DNA of 64,000 bases, from the NCBI RefSeq assembly GCF_014647595.1, contig NZ_BMPM01000005.1, positions 62,001 to 126,000 on the forward strand, written 5' to 3'. The number at the start of each line of letters is the position of its first letter. The stretch's first letter is position 1. The stretch comes from Paenarthrobacter histidinolovorans. GTDB lineage: Bacteria; Actinomycetota; Actinomycetes; Actinomycetales; Micrococcaceae. A program made the translations under genes and the position numbers. Positions 33,625 to 42,939 of this stretch are shown in pieces. The notes below the pieces were generated by a model. That model searched no databases. It saw only the letters and a program-made list of their open reading frames with translations, and was not told the DNA's origin.

Positions 33625-34680
33625 TTACGGAGCCGCCGTCGTGGTGCCGTCTGTCGTGGTGCCGTCCGTCGTGGTGCCGTCCGTCGTGGTGCCGCGACGG
33701 TGCAGCTTCCACGGAGAGGCGACCCGGACGCCGTCGGCAGGGGCTGTTCCCTCCAAACGGTCAAGCAGCATCCGGACCACCTTCTCGAAAATGGGATCAG
33801 GCCCCACAGTGGTCAGCGCCGGATCGAACTCCTGCCCTTCGGTAGAGTTCCCCACCCCGACGATCTGCACGTCCTCGGGCACGCGGAGTCCCAGCCTGAA
33901 AGCTGCCCGTATGGCCTGGAGCGCTTCCATGTCGTCGGTGCAGAGGATGGCGGTGGGGCGGACGGGCAGCTGCAGCAATTCAAGCGCCGACTGATACGCC
34001 TCGGCCGGGCGGTGATGCGATGTCCTGATGAGGGACTGATCGAGTGGAATGCCGGCGTTATCAAGCCCCTTGGCGTAGGCAGCGAAGCGACTCTTGGGCC
34101 GGTCGGGGGAATCGGACCGGCGAATACACGCGATCCTTCGATGCGACGCAGTGAGGAACTCCATGCAGTCGGCCAGCCCGGCCTCGGTTTCGGGGGCAAG
34201 GACATCAAACCCGGCAGGATTCATGGTTTCCGAAATCACCACCTGGGCTACGCCACGGCGAGCAAGTTCGGTGACGGTTTCGTCCTCCGTTTTCGCTTCC
34301 GGGAAATAGCCGATGATGACACCGTCCGCACCACCGGACATCATGAACTTCCGCCAGTCCTCGCCCAGGAGGATCACCGGCTGGTAGCCGCGCTCCGGAA
34401 GAATGTTCGCCGCCGCAGTGGCCAACGCCCGGTCCCACGGCCACTCGAGGTTTCCAATCGCGACGGCCACCACGTCAGTTTTGCCCCTCCGCATCCCGCG
34501 CGCGGCCTGGTTGGGAACGTAGCCCAACTCCTTCACGGCCGACAGGACGCGGTCCTGGGTCGGCTGGCTGATCCGGGTGGTACCGCCGTGACGGCCGGAA
34601 AGCACGTAAGAGACGGTTGTAAGCGATACGCCCGCTGCCGTAGCAACATCCCGGATGGTGGGCTTGAATCCCTTGCTCAC
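33625..34680 (-). CDS. LacI-family transcriptional regulator of the alditol oxidase gene
   Basis: 351 residues from GTG 34680 with CAGGAG upstream. The LacI HTH is at 8-30 (TIRDVATAAGVSLTTVSYVLSG), with hinge RVLSAVKELGYVPNQAAR, then a periplasmic-binding-type sensor domain to about 330. The last 20 residues are a low-complexity tail of TTDGT repeats encoded by a 15-base tandem repeat. It faces alditol oxidase across an operator that overlaps the promoter, so repression relieved by a polyol or sugar is likely. Confidence 0.93.
   Translation of the reverse strand: MSKGFKPTIRDVATAAGVSLTTVSYVLSGRHGGTTRISQPTQDRVLSAVKELGYVPNQAARGMRRGKTDVVAVAIGNLEWPWDRALATAAANILPERGYQPVILLGEDWRKFMMSGGADGVIIGYFPEAKTEDETVTELARRGVAQVVISETMNPAGFDVLAPETEAGLADCMEFLTASHRRIACIRRSDSPDRPKSRFAAYAKGLDNAGIPLDQSLIRTSHHRPAEAYQSALELLQLPVRPTAILCTDDMEALQAIRAAFRLGLRVPEDVQIVGVGNSTEGQEFDPALTTVGPDPIFEKVVRMLLDRLEGTAPADGVRVASPWKLHRRGTTTDGTTTDGTTTDGTTTAAP
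33641..33693 (-). repeat. 15-bp tandem repeat in the LacI gene 3' end
   Basis: Three full units (33641-33655, 33656-33670, 33671-33685) of GTGGTGCCGTCYGTC plus eight bases of a fourth, in frame and encoding a TTDGT tail. One Y site varies. A length change by slippage would keep the frame. Confidence 0.85.
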
Positions 34681-34738
34681 AGCGGCTCCTGACAGACGAT
34701 TGATTCTTGAACTCTATCTTCACCAAGGTGGACTCCCC

Positions 34739-34767
34739 TTGACGCACTTAGTTGTGAACGTTAACAA
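34739..34767 (+). promoter_or_regulatory. Promoter and overlapping LacI operator for the alditol oxidase
   Basis: TTGACG at 34739-34744 and TAACAA at 34762-34767 are spaced by 17 bases. The dyad TTGTGAACGTTAACAA at 34752-34767 is a 14-of-16 palindrome with a central CG, the usual LacI/GalR operator shape. It covers the -10 element, so binding would block transcription. Confidence 0.7.
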
Positions 34768-34805
34768 TTGCGGGAGCCAACAAGTATTCAAAAGGGAAGA
34801 ATTCA

Positions 34806-36053
34806 ATGAAGAACTGGGCAGGAAACCTTGAGTATTCGTCCGCGGGCATCCAGCGCCCCGCCTCGGTTGATGAGCTGCGTGAGCTCGTGGCACAGGCGAC
34901 ACAAATCAAGGCCCTTGGTTCCCGGCATTCGTTCAATACGGTCGCGGACACCCCTGGAACCCACGTCCTTTTGGATGCCCTCCCCCAGGAAATCGTCCTC
35001 GACCGCGAAAAGGGCACGGTAAAGGTCAGCGGTGGCATCAGCTACGGTGCCTTGGGCCGCTCGCTTGAAGAGCAGGGTTACGCCATCCACAACCTCGCCT
35101 CCCTGCCCCACATCTCCGTTGCGGGCGCCATCCAAACCGGCACCCACGGCAGTGGAGTCAACAACCCCTCCCTGGCTGCCGCCGTCGTAAGTGTCGACCT
35201 TGTGCGCGCCTCAGGCGAGCTGGTCACCCTCACCGCCGACGACGACGAATTCCTCGCCAGCGTGGTTGGCGTGGGAGCCCTTGGCATTGTGACAGGACTG
35301 GAGCTTGCCGTCCGGCCCAGCTACGAGGTCCGGCAACGCGTGCTCACCGATCTGTCCTGGGATGCGGCGTTGGCGAATTTCGAAACCATCGCTTCCAGTG
35401 CCTACAGCGTCAGTTTCTTCACGAACTACACGGGCGACACCATCGCGCAGGTCTGGGTCAAGGCCTTGGACACCGAAGCTCCCCTGACGGACTTGTTCGG
35501 TGCGACACCGGCGACGGCTGCCCTGCATCCACTGCCGGACATGTCAGCCGAGAACTGCACCGAGCAACTGGACGTCGCCGGCAAGTGGTTGGACCGTTTG
35601 CCGCACTTCCGCCACGAATTCACCCCGAGCAACGGAGAGGAGCTGCAGAGCGAATTCCTCCTCCCCCTGGAACATGCACCAGCCGCTTTGGACGCCGTTC
35701 GAGGCCTCGCGGACAAGCTGGCACCGCTGCTGTTCATCTCCGAAATCCGCACGATCGCTGCCGACGACTTCTGGCTCAGCCCGTTCTACCACCAGCAAAG
35801 CGTGGCCCTGCACTTCACCTGGAAGCCGATGCAGCCCGACGTCGAGGCCGTACTCCCTGAGCTCGAAGCAGCCCTGCGTCCATTTGGTGCACGGCCGCAC
35901 TGGGGCAAGCTCTTCACACCCGGCGAGTACGACTTCCCGGCCCTTTACCCGCGGTTCGAGGACTTCCGGGCACTGGTCAAGGCCAACGATCCCACGGGCA
36001 AGTTCCGGAATGCCTTGCTGGACAGCGTGCTGGGCGTGACTGTTACGTCATAG
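34806..36053 (+). CDS. Alditol oxidase (FAD-linked, AldO type)
   Basis: 415 residues. The VAO-type FAD domain has GSRHSFN, where H41 matches the covalent FAD histidine of Streptomyces AldO, followed by SLPHISVAGAIQTGTHGSG. The C-terminal D-arabinono-lactone-oxidase domain includes HWGKLF and a closing YPRFEDFRALVKANDPTGKFRN. Such enzymes oxidise the terminal carbon of xylitol, sorbitol or similar alditols to aldoses, with hydrogen peroxide as product. GGGAAGAATTCA precedes the ATG. The last 11 bases overlap the convergent cutC gene. Confidence 0.93.
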   Translation: MKNWAGNLEYSSAGIQRPASVDELRELVAQATQIKALGSRHSFNTVADTPGTHVLLDALPQEIVLDREKGTVKVSGGISYGALGRSLEEQGYAIHNLASLPHISVAGAIQTGTHGSGVNNPSLAAAVVSVDLVRASGELVTLTADDDEFLASVVGVGALGIVTGLELAVRPSYEVRQRVLTDLSWDAALANFETIASSAYSVSFFTNYTGDTIAQVWVKALDTEAPLTDLFGATPATAALHPLPDMSAENCTEQLDVAGKWLDRLPHFRHEFTPSNGEELQSEFLLPLEHAPAALDAVRGLADKLAPLLFISEIRTIAADDFWLSPFYHQQSVALHFTWKPMQPDVEAVLPELEAALRPFGARPHWGKLFTPGEYDFPALYPRFEDFRALVKANDPTGKFRNALLDSVLGVTVTS

Positions 36054-36753
36054 CTTGTCGGGCCGCGGCCACAATCCCGGGGTCTGTGGCGTCGAGTTCC
36101 TGCGCCCCGCCACCGGGGCCTGCAGGGTAGGGGTCGTCGTAACTTGTACGCGCCGAGAGGTGCACGGCCGCAACTCCTGCCTCCACGAGCGCGGGGATGT
36201 CTTCAACGCGCACGCCTCCGCCGGCCATGATCTGCACGCCGATCGGCGCCGTGCGGACCATGTCCGCCAGCATTTCCAGTCCGTGGATGCTCCGAACCGC
36301 GCCGCCGGACGTGAGAACACGGCCCACACCGGTCCCTTCCAGCGCGGCAAGTTCGGCCAAGGCGTCCCGGCTTGCGTCCAGGGCGCGGTGGAACGTCACG
36401 GGGAGCTCTCCAGCGGCGTCGACGAACCGGCCCAGCGCCGCGAGATCAATCCGGCCATCGGGAGTGAGTGCACCCACCACCACGCCGCCCACTCCGGAAT
36501 CCCTGACAGCGGCGATGTCCGCGCACATGGTGCGGACGTCGTCGTCGGAATAGACGTAGCCGCCGCCCCGGTTCCTTACCAACACGTGGACGAAGCCCGC
36601 CGGGGCGGCGTCGACGGCCAACCGCACGGTGCCCATGGACGGTGTCAGGCCACCAACACCCAAGGCAGTGCAAAGCTCCACCCGGGTGGCCCCGCCCTCC
36701 AACGCTGAACGCACCCCTGCAACGTCCTGGACCGCAATCTCAAGATCGATCAT
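36043..36753 (-). CDS. cutC: CutC family protein (copper homeostasis annotation)
   Basis: 236 residues, a single TIM barrel. N-terminus IDLEIAVQDVAGVRSALEGGATRVELCTALGVGGLTPS and later HRALDASRDALAEL and GRVLTSGG are family signatures. The name comes from an old copper-tolerance link in E. coli, since questioned; the biochemical role is open, though the fold and context would fit a sugar-metabolic enzyme. It is the last gene of the fucosidase operon, overlapping the MlrC-type gene by one base. No metal-binding cysteine motif. Confidence 0.93.
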   Translation of the reverse strand: MIDLEIAVQDVAGVRSALEGGATRVELCTALGVGGLTPSMGTVRLAVDAAPAGFVHVLVRNRGGGYVYSDDDVRTMCADIAAVRDSGVGGVVVGALTPDGRIDLAALGRFVDAAGELPVTFHRALDASRDALAELAALEGTGVGRVLTSGGAVRSIHGLEMLADMVRTAPIGVQIMAGGGVRVEDIPALVEAGVAAVHLSARTSYDDPYPAGPGGGAQELDATDPGIVAAARQAMT

Positions 36754-38321
36754 CAGCGGCGGTGCACCACGGCCGACAAAGCCGGTTGGGTGTCTGTGTC
36801 GGTGAAGGGGAAGACGCCGTCGGCCAAGTGGGAGTGGCCGAGTCGGAGCAGGTCCTGGTCCACCCCTCCCGGAGTAAGGGCGAGTTTCCAGCCTGCAGCG
36901 GCGTCGTAGAGTTCCGGTTCCAGGTAGCCGATCTTGACCACGAAGATGTCGAACGACGCCGGGTCCAGGCCGAGCTTGGTGAAGTCGCCGATGTGGTGGA
37001 ACGGCTTGCGGCGTTCGGTCAGGATGGCGAACACGTTGCCTGATTGGACCACTGCCTGGGTGCCGGCTACGGGATCCCCTTCAGTGATGGAGAAGACCGT
37101 GCCCTGAAGCCGGACCGGACCGTGCGCGTTGGCGTCCACACGGGCTCCGGCTTCAACGTCGATTTCACCTCCGACGCCGGCGGCCACGGCGGCGTCCACC
37201 GCACCGGCGTCGAAAATGGATGCGTGCACCAGGCGGAAAGGACCGGCCGCGAGTTCCGGGCTGGTGACAAGTTGCTGAAGGGTCCAGGTGACATCGCCGG
37301 CGCCGCCGGCCGTGGGGTTGTCGCCGGTGTCCGAGAGGAAGTACGGGCGCGGCGCCTCCGGGTCGAGAGCCGCAGCGAGCCCATCGGCCAACGTGGCGGT
37401 TTCGGCCACGAATTCGAACTCGTGGCGCGCGTCCCAGTACAACCGGGCGAGGCGTTCAGCTTCTCGGCCGATGAGTTCTTCGTCATCGCCAGTGACCACT
37501 ACGTATGCCTGGCAGCGCGGCTCGTCGGCCCACGCGTAGCCCACCCAAATGGCGGCATCGACGACGCCGTCCAGGGCGGCTACCTGTGGAACTTCTGCAT
37601 AGATGCTGCGCGCCGGCTCGATGCGGGTGCTGGTCTTTTCACCCGGCAACAGCACCGGAACGGGCACCCATGCCTTGGCCGGACGTCGAGCCTGCACGTC
37701 AGCCCCGGTTGAGGCCCGCAAACGCGTCAGCAGGTTGAAGACCGCGCGTTCCTTGGTGTTCATGGCGTCCTCGTGGGGGGCCATCCGGTAGCACGTGATC
37801 AGGTCCACCGCGCTGAGCAGTTCGAAGGAGACGTTGCCGTGGAGGTCCATGGATGTGGAAACCAGCGTGTCATCGCCCAATGCGTCCCGGACGTGGCGGG
37901 CAAGGTCGCCTTCGGCGTCCTCCATTCCCACCACGCTCATGGCGCCGTGGATGTCCAGGTAGAAGGCGTCGAAGGGACCCTCTCGATGGATACTGTCAAT
38001 GATCTCGTCGCGGAAGGCAGCATAGAGTTCAGGATCCACTGCACCGCCGGGCAACGATCGCGCGTGCATCAGGGGCACCCAGTCGGCGGCCTCGCCCAGG
38101 TCCCTGCCTTCGTCCAGGAACGGGTAGTACGCCCTGAGCGTCCCGCCACGACGAACCGTGAAGGCCTCGGTCCCGCTGATGTGGGGTGAAAAAGTGCTTG
38201 ATTCTATGGAGATCCCGGCAATGCCGATCCTTGGCCGGGCCAGGCCGCCGCTGTGGAGCGGAGCCAGCGCCGGGCACCAGACTTCGGACTGTTCGGGCGC
38301 TGTGTGTGAAAGAGACGTCAT
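36753..38321 (-). CDS. M81-family metallopeptidase (MlrC-like)
   Basis: 522 residues. N-terminal domain (RIGIAGISIESSTFSPH, DAFYLDIHGAMSVVGMEDAEGDL, STSMDLHGNVS) with metal-binding D, H and E residues, and a C-terminal MlrC domain (FLSDTGDNPTAGGAGDVTW, VKIGYLEPELYDAAAGW). The founding member cleaves linear microcystin peptides in sphingomonads, but most relatives occur in sugar or amino acid clusters with unknown substrates, as here. It overlaps sulfatase by four bases and CutC by one. Confidence 0.88.
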   Translation of the reverse strand: MTSLSHTAPEQSEVWCPALAPLHSGGLARPRIGIAGISIESSTFSPHISGTEAFTVRRGGTLRAYYPFLDEGRDLGEAADWVPLMHARSLPGGAVDPELYAAFRDEIIDSIHREGPFDAFYLDIHGAMSVVGMEDAEGDLARHVRDALGDDTLVSTSMDLHGNVSFELLSAVDLITCYRMAPHEDAMNTKERAVFNLLTRLRASTGADVQARRPAKAWVPVPVLLPGEKTSTRIEPARSIYAEVPQVAALDGVVDAAIWVGYAWADEPRCQAYVVVTGDDEELIGREAERLARLYWDARHEFEFVAETATLADGLAAALDPEAPRPYFLSDTGDNPTAGGAGDVTWTLQQLVTSPELAAGPFRLVHASIFDAGAVDAAVAAGVGGEIDVEAGARVDANAHGPVRLQGTVFSITEGDPVAGTQAVVQSGNVFAILTERRKPFHHIGDFTKLGLDPASFDIFVVKIGYLEPELYDAAAGWKLALTPGGVDQDLLRLGHSHLADGVFPFTDTDTQPALSAVVHRR

Positions 38322-39805
38322 CGTGTTCCTCTTGTGAATCCAGTGCGTTGTTCAAACGTGTCGATCATGGCGTGCGCATCAGTGGTCCGTTTCGACCAAA
38401 TATTGTCCGACTCGACCGGGTCAGTGGACAGGTCAAAAAGCTGCCCGGGGCCTCGTCCGGTATCGTCCGGCTGGCCCTGCGGAGCCGAAAATCCACCCGA
38501 GCCCGTGCCGTAAATGGCTTTGATTGGGCCGTTTCGGAGCACCAGGGTGCCGTCGAACGCCTGGTGTCCCAAGAGCCGGTCCGGCTCCGCACACTGTTCC
38601 CCGGTGAGCAAAGCTGCGAACGACTCGCCGTCGTCGTGGTCGGCCGGCGATCCGCCAGCGTCACCGGAGGCAGAGCGTTCGACGGCGGTGCCCGCGGCAC
38701 TCTCCGTTACGTCCCGTACGGTGGCGCGAATGTCCAGGAGACTCACGAGCGAGTCACAGACACCGGCGGAGGAGCCCGCCCCGGCAACGATGAGCGGGAC
38801 CCGGTGCCCGGCTTCCCAAGCATCAGCCTTCTGACCCCGCCACGGGCCATTGGGGAGATGCGCTGTCAGCCCGCCGTCGGCGTCGAGCATGTCCTCTGTA
38901 AACATGGTGGGTGCGCCGTTGTCGCTGGTGAAGACCACAAGAGTTCGCTCCAGCTCGTCCCCCAGCGCTTCCATCAAGCGCCCGACCATCCAGTCCACCA
39001 AAAACACCGCGTCCCCACGCTGACCGGCAGCCGTAGAGCCGTGCACGAAAGCGGGCGGTACGCAGGGGCGGTGGGGTGCAGCCGTGGCGATATAGGCGAA
39101 AAACTCCTGGCCGGCGCGTCGTTGTTCCCCGATCCATGCAACAGCCTGCTCTGTGACAGTGGTGTCCACTGCGTCATCCCGCCAGCCCTGCGCGGCCAGG
39201 CCTGGCCGTTGCGAGGAGACCAGGTCCGTCTTTTCCACCAACGGCGCGCCGACGGCGTGGTCCTGATCCAGGAAGCAATACGGCGGCATATCCAGGGACC
39301 CCGCAATACCGAAGAAACGGTCAAAGCCCAAAGCTGTTGGGCCCCCGGTGAACGGCGCCGAGTAGTCGATACCACGACCACTGCCCTGCATGTCCGGTAC
39401 GAAACCTTCGGTGAAGGCATCCGGAGTACTGCCATCCAACCAGGTCCATCCCAGGCCCAAGTGCCATTTGCCGAAGGCCCCTGTGCTGTAGCCTCGGTCC
39501 CTCAGGTCACGGGCCAGAGTGGGAGCATCGCGGGCAATGATCGCGGGATCGGCACCACCCAGAACGCCGCTCTTGAGCGGGCTCCGCCAGGGGTAGTCTC
39601 CGGTGAGCAGGGAGTACCGGCTGGGCGTACACACGGCGGAGGAGGCATGGGCGTCGGTAAAACGCATCCCCCGGCGGGCCAGTTCATCGATGTTGGGCGT
39701 GTGGATCTGCGTAGCTCCCTGGCAGGACAGGTCGCCCCATCCGAGGTCATCAGACAGGATGACCACCACATTGGGACGTCGCTGGCCGGAGGATGTGGCA
39801 TCCAT
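38318..39805 (-). CDS. Sulfatase (arylsulfatase/choline-sulfatase superfamily, FGly type)
   Basis: 495 residues. The C59-T-P-S-R motif is the formylglycine site, modified by a sulfatase-modifying factor encoded elsewhere. The metal site includes the DD of VVILSDDLGWGDLSC near the N-terminus and a later FTSDNGAPT. No signal peptide, so it acts in the cytosol on imported substrates, which fits its place with permease, fucosidase and sugar kinase genes. The likely reaction is removal of a sulfate ester from a sugar. It ends by overlapping the MlrC-type gene by four bases and starts adjacent to the ROK kinase. Confidence 0.93.
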   Translation of the reverse strand: MDATSSGQRRPNVVVILSDDLGWGDLSCQGATQIHTPNIDELARRGMRFTDAHASSAVCTPSRYSLLTGDYPWRSPLKSGVLGGADPAIIARDAPTLARDLRDRGYSTGAFGKWHLGLGWTWLDGSTPDAFTEGFVPDMQGSGRGIDYSAPFTGGPTALGFDRFFGIAGSLDMPPYCFLDQDHAVGAPLVEKTDLVSSQRPGLAAQGWRDDAVDTTVTEQAVAWIGEQRRAGQEFFAYIATAAPHRPCVPPAFVHGSTAAGQRGDAVFLVDWMVGRLMEALGDELERTLVVFTSDNGAPTMFTEDMLDADGGLTAHLPNGPWRGQKADAWEAGHRVPLIVAGAGSSAGVCDSLVSLLDIRATVRDVTESAAGTAVERSASGDAGGSPADHDDGESFAALLTGEQCAEPDRLLGHQAFDGTLVLRNGPIKAIYGTGSGGFSAPQGQPDDTGRGPGQLFDLSTDPVESDNIWSKRTTDAHAMIDTFEQRTGFTRGTR

Positions 39806-40681
39806 CTAGGCTCCCATCCGCTCGACCAAGGACACTCCGCCGGGTACGTCGCCCGACAACAGGTCCGCCGCATATGCCGCAGCCCCGATGAAGCCGGCGT
39901 CCGGTCCAAGTTGGGCCAACCGCACCGGCGGGGTCTGTTCACGGCCGCGCTCAGCCAAAAGCGCCGCAAGCCTCTGCTCCGTGGGTTCCGTCAACGCGGC
40001 ACCAACTGCGCTGACACCGCCTCCGAGCAGGAACAGGTCCGGGTCCAGCAGCATGGCCACCTGGCTAAGGCCATAGCCCAACCAGTGGCCCAATTCAGCG
40101 AAGTCTTCCCCGGTGGCCGCAGGATGACCCAAGGCGGTTCCGCTGGCATAGCGGTCCAGGCAACCCCGGCTCCCGCAGCCGCACGGGCGGCCATCGGGGA
40201 CAACCGTCATGTGTCCTGCCTCCCCGGCCCATCCATGCGCCCCGGAAACAAGCTGGCCGTTGACCAGCAAGCCACCGCCGATGCCCGTGCCCACGGTCAG
40301 CATGGCCACGTTGTCCACACCCCGCGCCGCACCGAACCGGAACTCCGCCCACAGTGCGGCGTTGGCATCGTTGAGCACGACGGCGCGAACGTCCGCGCGT
40401 TCCTCGATCCAGTCAGCGAGCCGCGCCTCTTTGAGCGCAAGGTTTGCCGCATTGGCGACGCTGCGATGGTCGGTGGAAACATAACCGGGGACGGCGACGC
40501 CCACTGTTGTTCCGCCGTCGGCGTCCAACTCCCCCAGCAACTGCGCCACCGCGGCGGCAATACCCAGGGCCCCTTCGGGTGTTGCGAGCTGTTCGCGGGC
40601 AAGGATGTTTCCTTTGGAGTCGATCACACCGGCAGCGATTTTGGTCCCGCCGATGTCGATGCCCACCAGCCGCTGGCTCAT
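39806..40681 (-). CDS. ROK-family sugar kinase
   Basis: 291 residues. The ATP motif VGIDIGGTKIAAGVID opens the protein, followed by TVGTGIGGGLLVNGQL, a zinc-binding GHMTVVPDGRPCGCGSRGCLDRY, and GGGVSAVG. There is no HTH, so it is a kinase, not a regulator. It would phosphorylate the sugar released by the operon's fucosidase and sulfatase. Glucose, mannose, N-acetylglucosamine and allose are the known ROK substrates; the specificity is unproven. Overlaps GH29 by four bases. Confidence 0.92.
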   Translation of the reverse strand: MSQRLVGIDIGGTKIAAGVIDSKGNILAREQLATPEGALGIAAAVAQLLGELDADGGTTVGVAVPGYVSTDHRSVANAANLALKEARLADWIEERADVRAVVLNDANAALWAEFRFGAARGVDNVAMLTVGTGIGGGLLVNGQLVSGAHGWAGEAGHMTVVPDGRPCGCGSRGCLDRYASGTALGHPAATGEDFAELGHWLGYGLSQVAMLLDPDLFLLGGGVSAVGAALTEPTEQRLAALLAERGREQTPPVRLAQLGPDAGFIGAAAYAADLLSGDVPGGVSLVERMGA

Positions 40682-42012
40682 ACGGGGTGCCCCGGGGCGT
40701 CTGTGTGCGGAATGGCGAAAACAGCCACAGCCGAGTCCTTCAAGGTTTCCGGGATGACGAACTTGTCGCCCGCTTCACCTGCCCCAAGCCAGCGCCCTCC
40801 GGTGGTGGGAAGCGGAGCCGCCGGGAGTTCCGCGGCGGGATCCATCACCATCACATAGGTGGCGTGTTGGTCAACGGTCAGCGCGAGATCGTCCCGTCCG
40901 CCCAGGTCACCAACGAAAGGACGCGTACCGTAGATCGCTTCGCCGTTGACGTCCATCCAGGAACCCAGGCCTTCCAGCCTGTCACGGTAGATGGCGGGAA
41001 CCGTGCCATCAGCATTGAGCCCGATATTCAGCAGCAAGTTGCCGTTGCGGGACACCACAGACACCAGATGGCGGACAATCTCTGCGACGCTGAGGACATC
41101 GGCTTCAGTTTCGTTTCGGTTGACGCCAAAGGAGCGCCCCAAGCCCCGGCATGACTCCCAATCCTTGTCGGACAGTGAACCGATATCGCTGTATTCGCGC
41201 GTCAGATACCCGTGCGAGGGTACGCCCCAGCGATCGTTGACGATGCCCTCCGGCACTGTGGCGAGGTACTTGCGGAACAATGCGGCGACGCCGAAATCCG
41301 CGGCCGACTTGCCGGCGTCGGGCCATTCGATGTCGTTCCACAGGATGTCCGGGGCAAACCTGTCCACCAGTTCACTGACCTGATGGAAGGCGTAGCGGGC
41401 GAACTCCTCGTCGTTCCGGCGCAACCGGAAAACATCGGGATCGGAGTTGATGGGACGCAGATCGCTCACGTGCCAGTCCAACGCGCCGGAGAAGTAAGCC
41501 CCGAACTTCAGTCCGGCGTCGCGTGCTGCCGTTGCGAATTCCGCCAACAGGTCACGGCCCGGGCCACGCCGGACACTGTTGAAACCCGTCGTCTCCGTAC
41601 CCCACAGGCAGAAACCGTCGTGGTGCTTTGCCGTGGGCACAACGTAGCGAGCACCTGCCCGGCGAAACAGCTCAACACACTCGGAGGCGTCGAAAGACTC
41701 CGCCGTCCACAACTCCGCAAGATCCTCATAGCTGGTCCCGGATCCGAACGTCTCGCGTTGGTAGGCCTGGGCGCTGCTGCCGGAAATCCGAACCGTGTTG
41801 CCGTACCACTCGGCATATTTGTGGTCCCTGTAGGCGTCCTCCACAGGGGTGGGCGCATTACCTGTCTCGGCAAACGCGGGCACCGAATAGAGGCCCCAAT
41901 GGACAAAGATTCCGAATTTGGCGTCCTTAAGCCACTGCGGGAACGTCCAATCAGGGTATTCCGGTGCTTCCGCGCCGAAGTCGGGACCGACTCGGTCCTC
42001 AAAATAGAACAT
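40678..42012 (-). CDS. Alpha-L-fucosidase, GH29
   Basis: 444 residues from ATG 42012 (MFYFEDRVGP), with AAGG six bases upstream; TTG 42018 is an alternative. The TIM barrel shows AKFGIFVHWGLYSVPAF, YVVPTAKHHDGFCLW and the nucleophile motif APDILWNDIEWPDAGK with the WND aspartate. A C-terminal Ig-like domain follows, ending in a beta-rich tail. No signal peptide, so the enzyme is intracellular, on imported fucosides. The shorter C-terminus and context with a sulfatase suggest a sulfated or substituted fucoside. Confidence 0.92.
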   Translation of the reverse strand: MFYFEDRVGPDFGAEAPEYPDWTFPQWLKDAKFGIFVHWGLYSVPAFAETGNAPTPVEDAYRDHKYAEWYGNTVRISGSSAQAYQRETFGSGTSYEDLAELWTAESFDASECVELFRRAGARYVVPTAKHHDGFCLWGTETTGFNSVRRGPGRDLLAEFATAARDAGLKFGAYFSGALDWHVSDLRPINSDPDVFRLRRNDEEFARYAFHQVSELVDRFAPDILWNDIEWPDAGKSAADFGVAALFRKYLATVPEGIVNDRWGVPSHGYLTREYSDIGSLSDKDWESCRGLGRSFGVNRNETEADVLSVAEIVRHLVSVVSRNGNLLLNIGLNADGTVPAIYRDRLEGLGSWMDVNGEAIYGTRPFVGDLGGRDDLALTVDQHATYVMVMDPAAELPAAPLPTTGGRWLGAGEAGDKFVIPETLKDSAVAVFAIPHTDAPGHPV

Positions 42013-42042
42013 GTTCAACCTTGGAGGTAGAAGGAGTGCGGG

Positions 42043-42939
42043 CTAGCGGCCGGCCAAGCCGACTGTTGCGATGCCCTTGACCAGGTGCTTTTGGAGTGCG
42101 ACCACCAGCAGCAACGTGGGCAGGATGGCAATGACCGACGCTGCCATGACCAAATTCCAGGAGCTGCCGTGCTCGCCGAAGAAGGTCTGAAGACCCAGTG
42201 AGACGTTGCCAAGCTCATTGACGTCGTTGACCACAATCAGGGGCCACAGGAAGCTGTTCCAGAACGTGATGAACGTCCACACCGCCAATACCGCCAGCGA
42301 GGGCTTGGCCAGCGGCAGGATGATCCGGCTGAAGGTGCGCCATTGGCTGCATCCGTCCATCCTGGATGCCTCCACCAGCTCATACGGGATGTTCACGAAG
42401 AATTGGCGCAGCAGGAAGGCGCCGAAAGCGCCGAATGCCCAGGGCAGGATCAAAGCCTGCCACGTATTGATCCAGCCCAGCTTCTGCATGAGCAGGAACA
42501 TCGGAATGACAAGGACTTCCTGCGGGATCATCATGGTTGCCAGGTAGAGGAGCATGAATTTGTCGCGCCCACGCCAGCGGAGGATGCCGAAGCTGTAAGC
42601 CGCCAACGCGGACACTGCCACCACGATGACCGTGCCGATGATCGAGACCACCAGGCCGTTGAAGATGAAACGCAGGAATGGTGTGTACTCGAACACCTCC
42701 ACAAAGTTCTGCCACCGGAACTCCGCCCCGAACAGTGATGGCGGCTGGGCGAAGATTTCGCCGTTGGATTTGAAAGCGGAGAAGAACGTGAAGACGATCG
42801 GGAAGAGGAAGAGCAGGACCACCCCGGCCATCAGTACTTCGCTGACCAGTCTGAAAGGGCGGAACCGCGCTTTGGCATTCTTGCCGGGACGTTCTGCCGA
42901 AACAGCGGACGCCCGCGACGTTGTCTGGTTACTGGTCAT
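42043..42939 (-). CDS. Carbohydrate ABC transporter permease (MalG type)
   Basis: 298 residues, six membrane helices. The EAA loop is EASRMDGCSQWRTFSRIILPLAKP, the usual contact to the ATPase. It overlaps the other permease gene by 11 bases. No ATPase gene is present in the operon; such carbohydrate importers commonly share one MsiK-type ATPase encoded elsewhere. Confidence 0.95.
   Translation of the reverse strand: MTSNQTTSRASAVSAERPGKNAKARFRPFRLVSEVLMAGVVLLFLFPIVFTFFSAFKSNGEIFAQPPSLFGAEFRWQNFVEVFEYTPFLRFIFNGLVVSIIGTVIVVAVSALAAYSFGILRWRGRDKFMLLYLATMMIPQEVLVIPMFLLMQKLGWINTWQALILPWAFGAFGAFLLRQFFVNIPYELVEASRMDGCSQWRTFSRIILPLAKPSLAVLAVWTFITFWNSFLWPLIVVNDVNELGNVSLGLQTFFGEHGSSWNLVMAASVIAILPTLLLVVALQKHLVKGIATVGLAGR

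Noticed and set aside
33641-33693. Possible CRISPR or satellite array
   Set aside because: The units are 15 bases, directly adjacent with no spacers, and in frame with the LacI gene; it is a coding microsatellite.
36043-36753. CutC as evidence for a copper-resistance locus
   Set aside because: No copper ATPase, CsoR or metallochaperone gene is near; the gene is embedded in a carbohydrate operon and the family's copper role is disputed.
38186-40858. Open frame of 890 residues on the plus strand
   Set aside because: It lies antisense to the sulfatase, ROK kinase and end of the GH29 gene, all with clear motifs. Its translation is arginine-, glycine- and proline-rich with no domain. Long antisense frames are expected in high-GC DNA.
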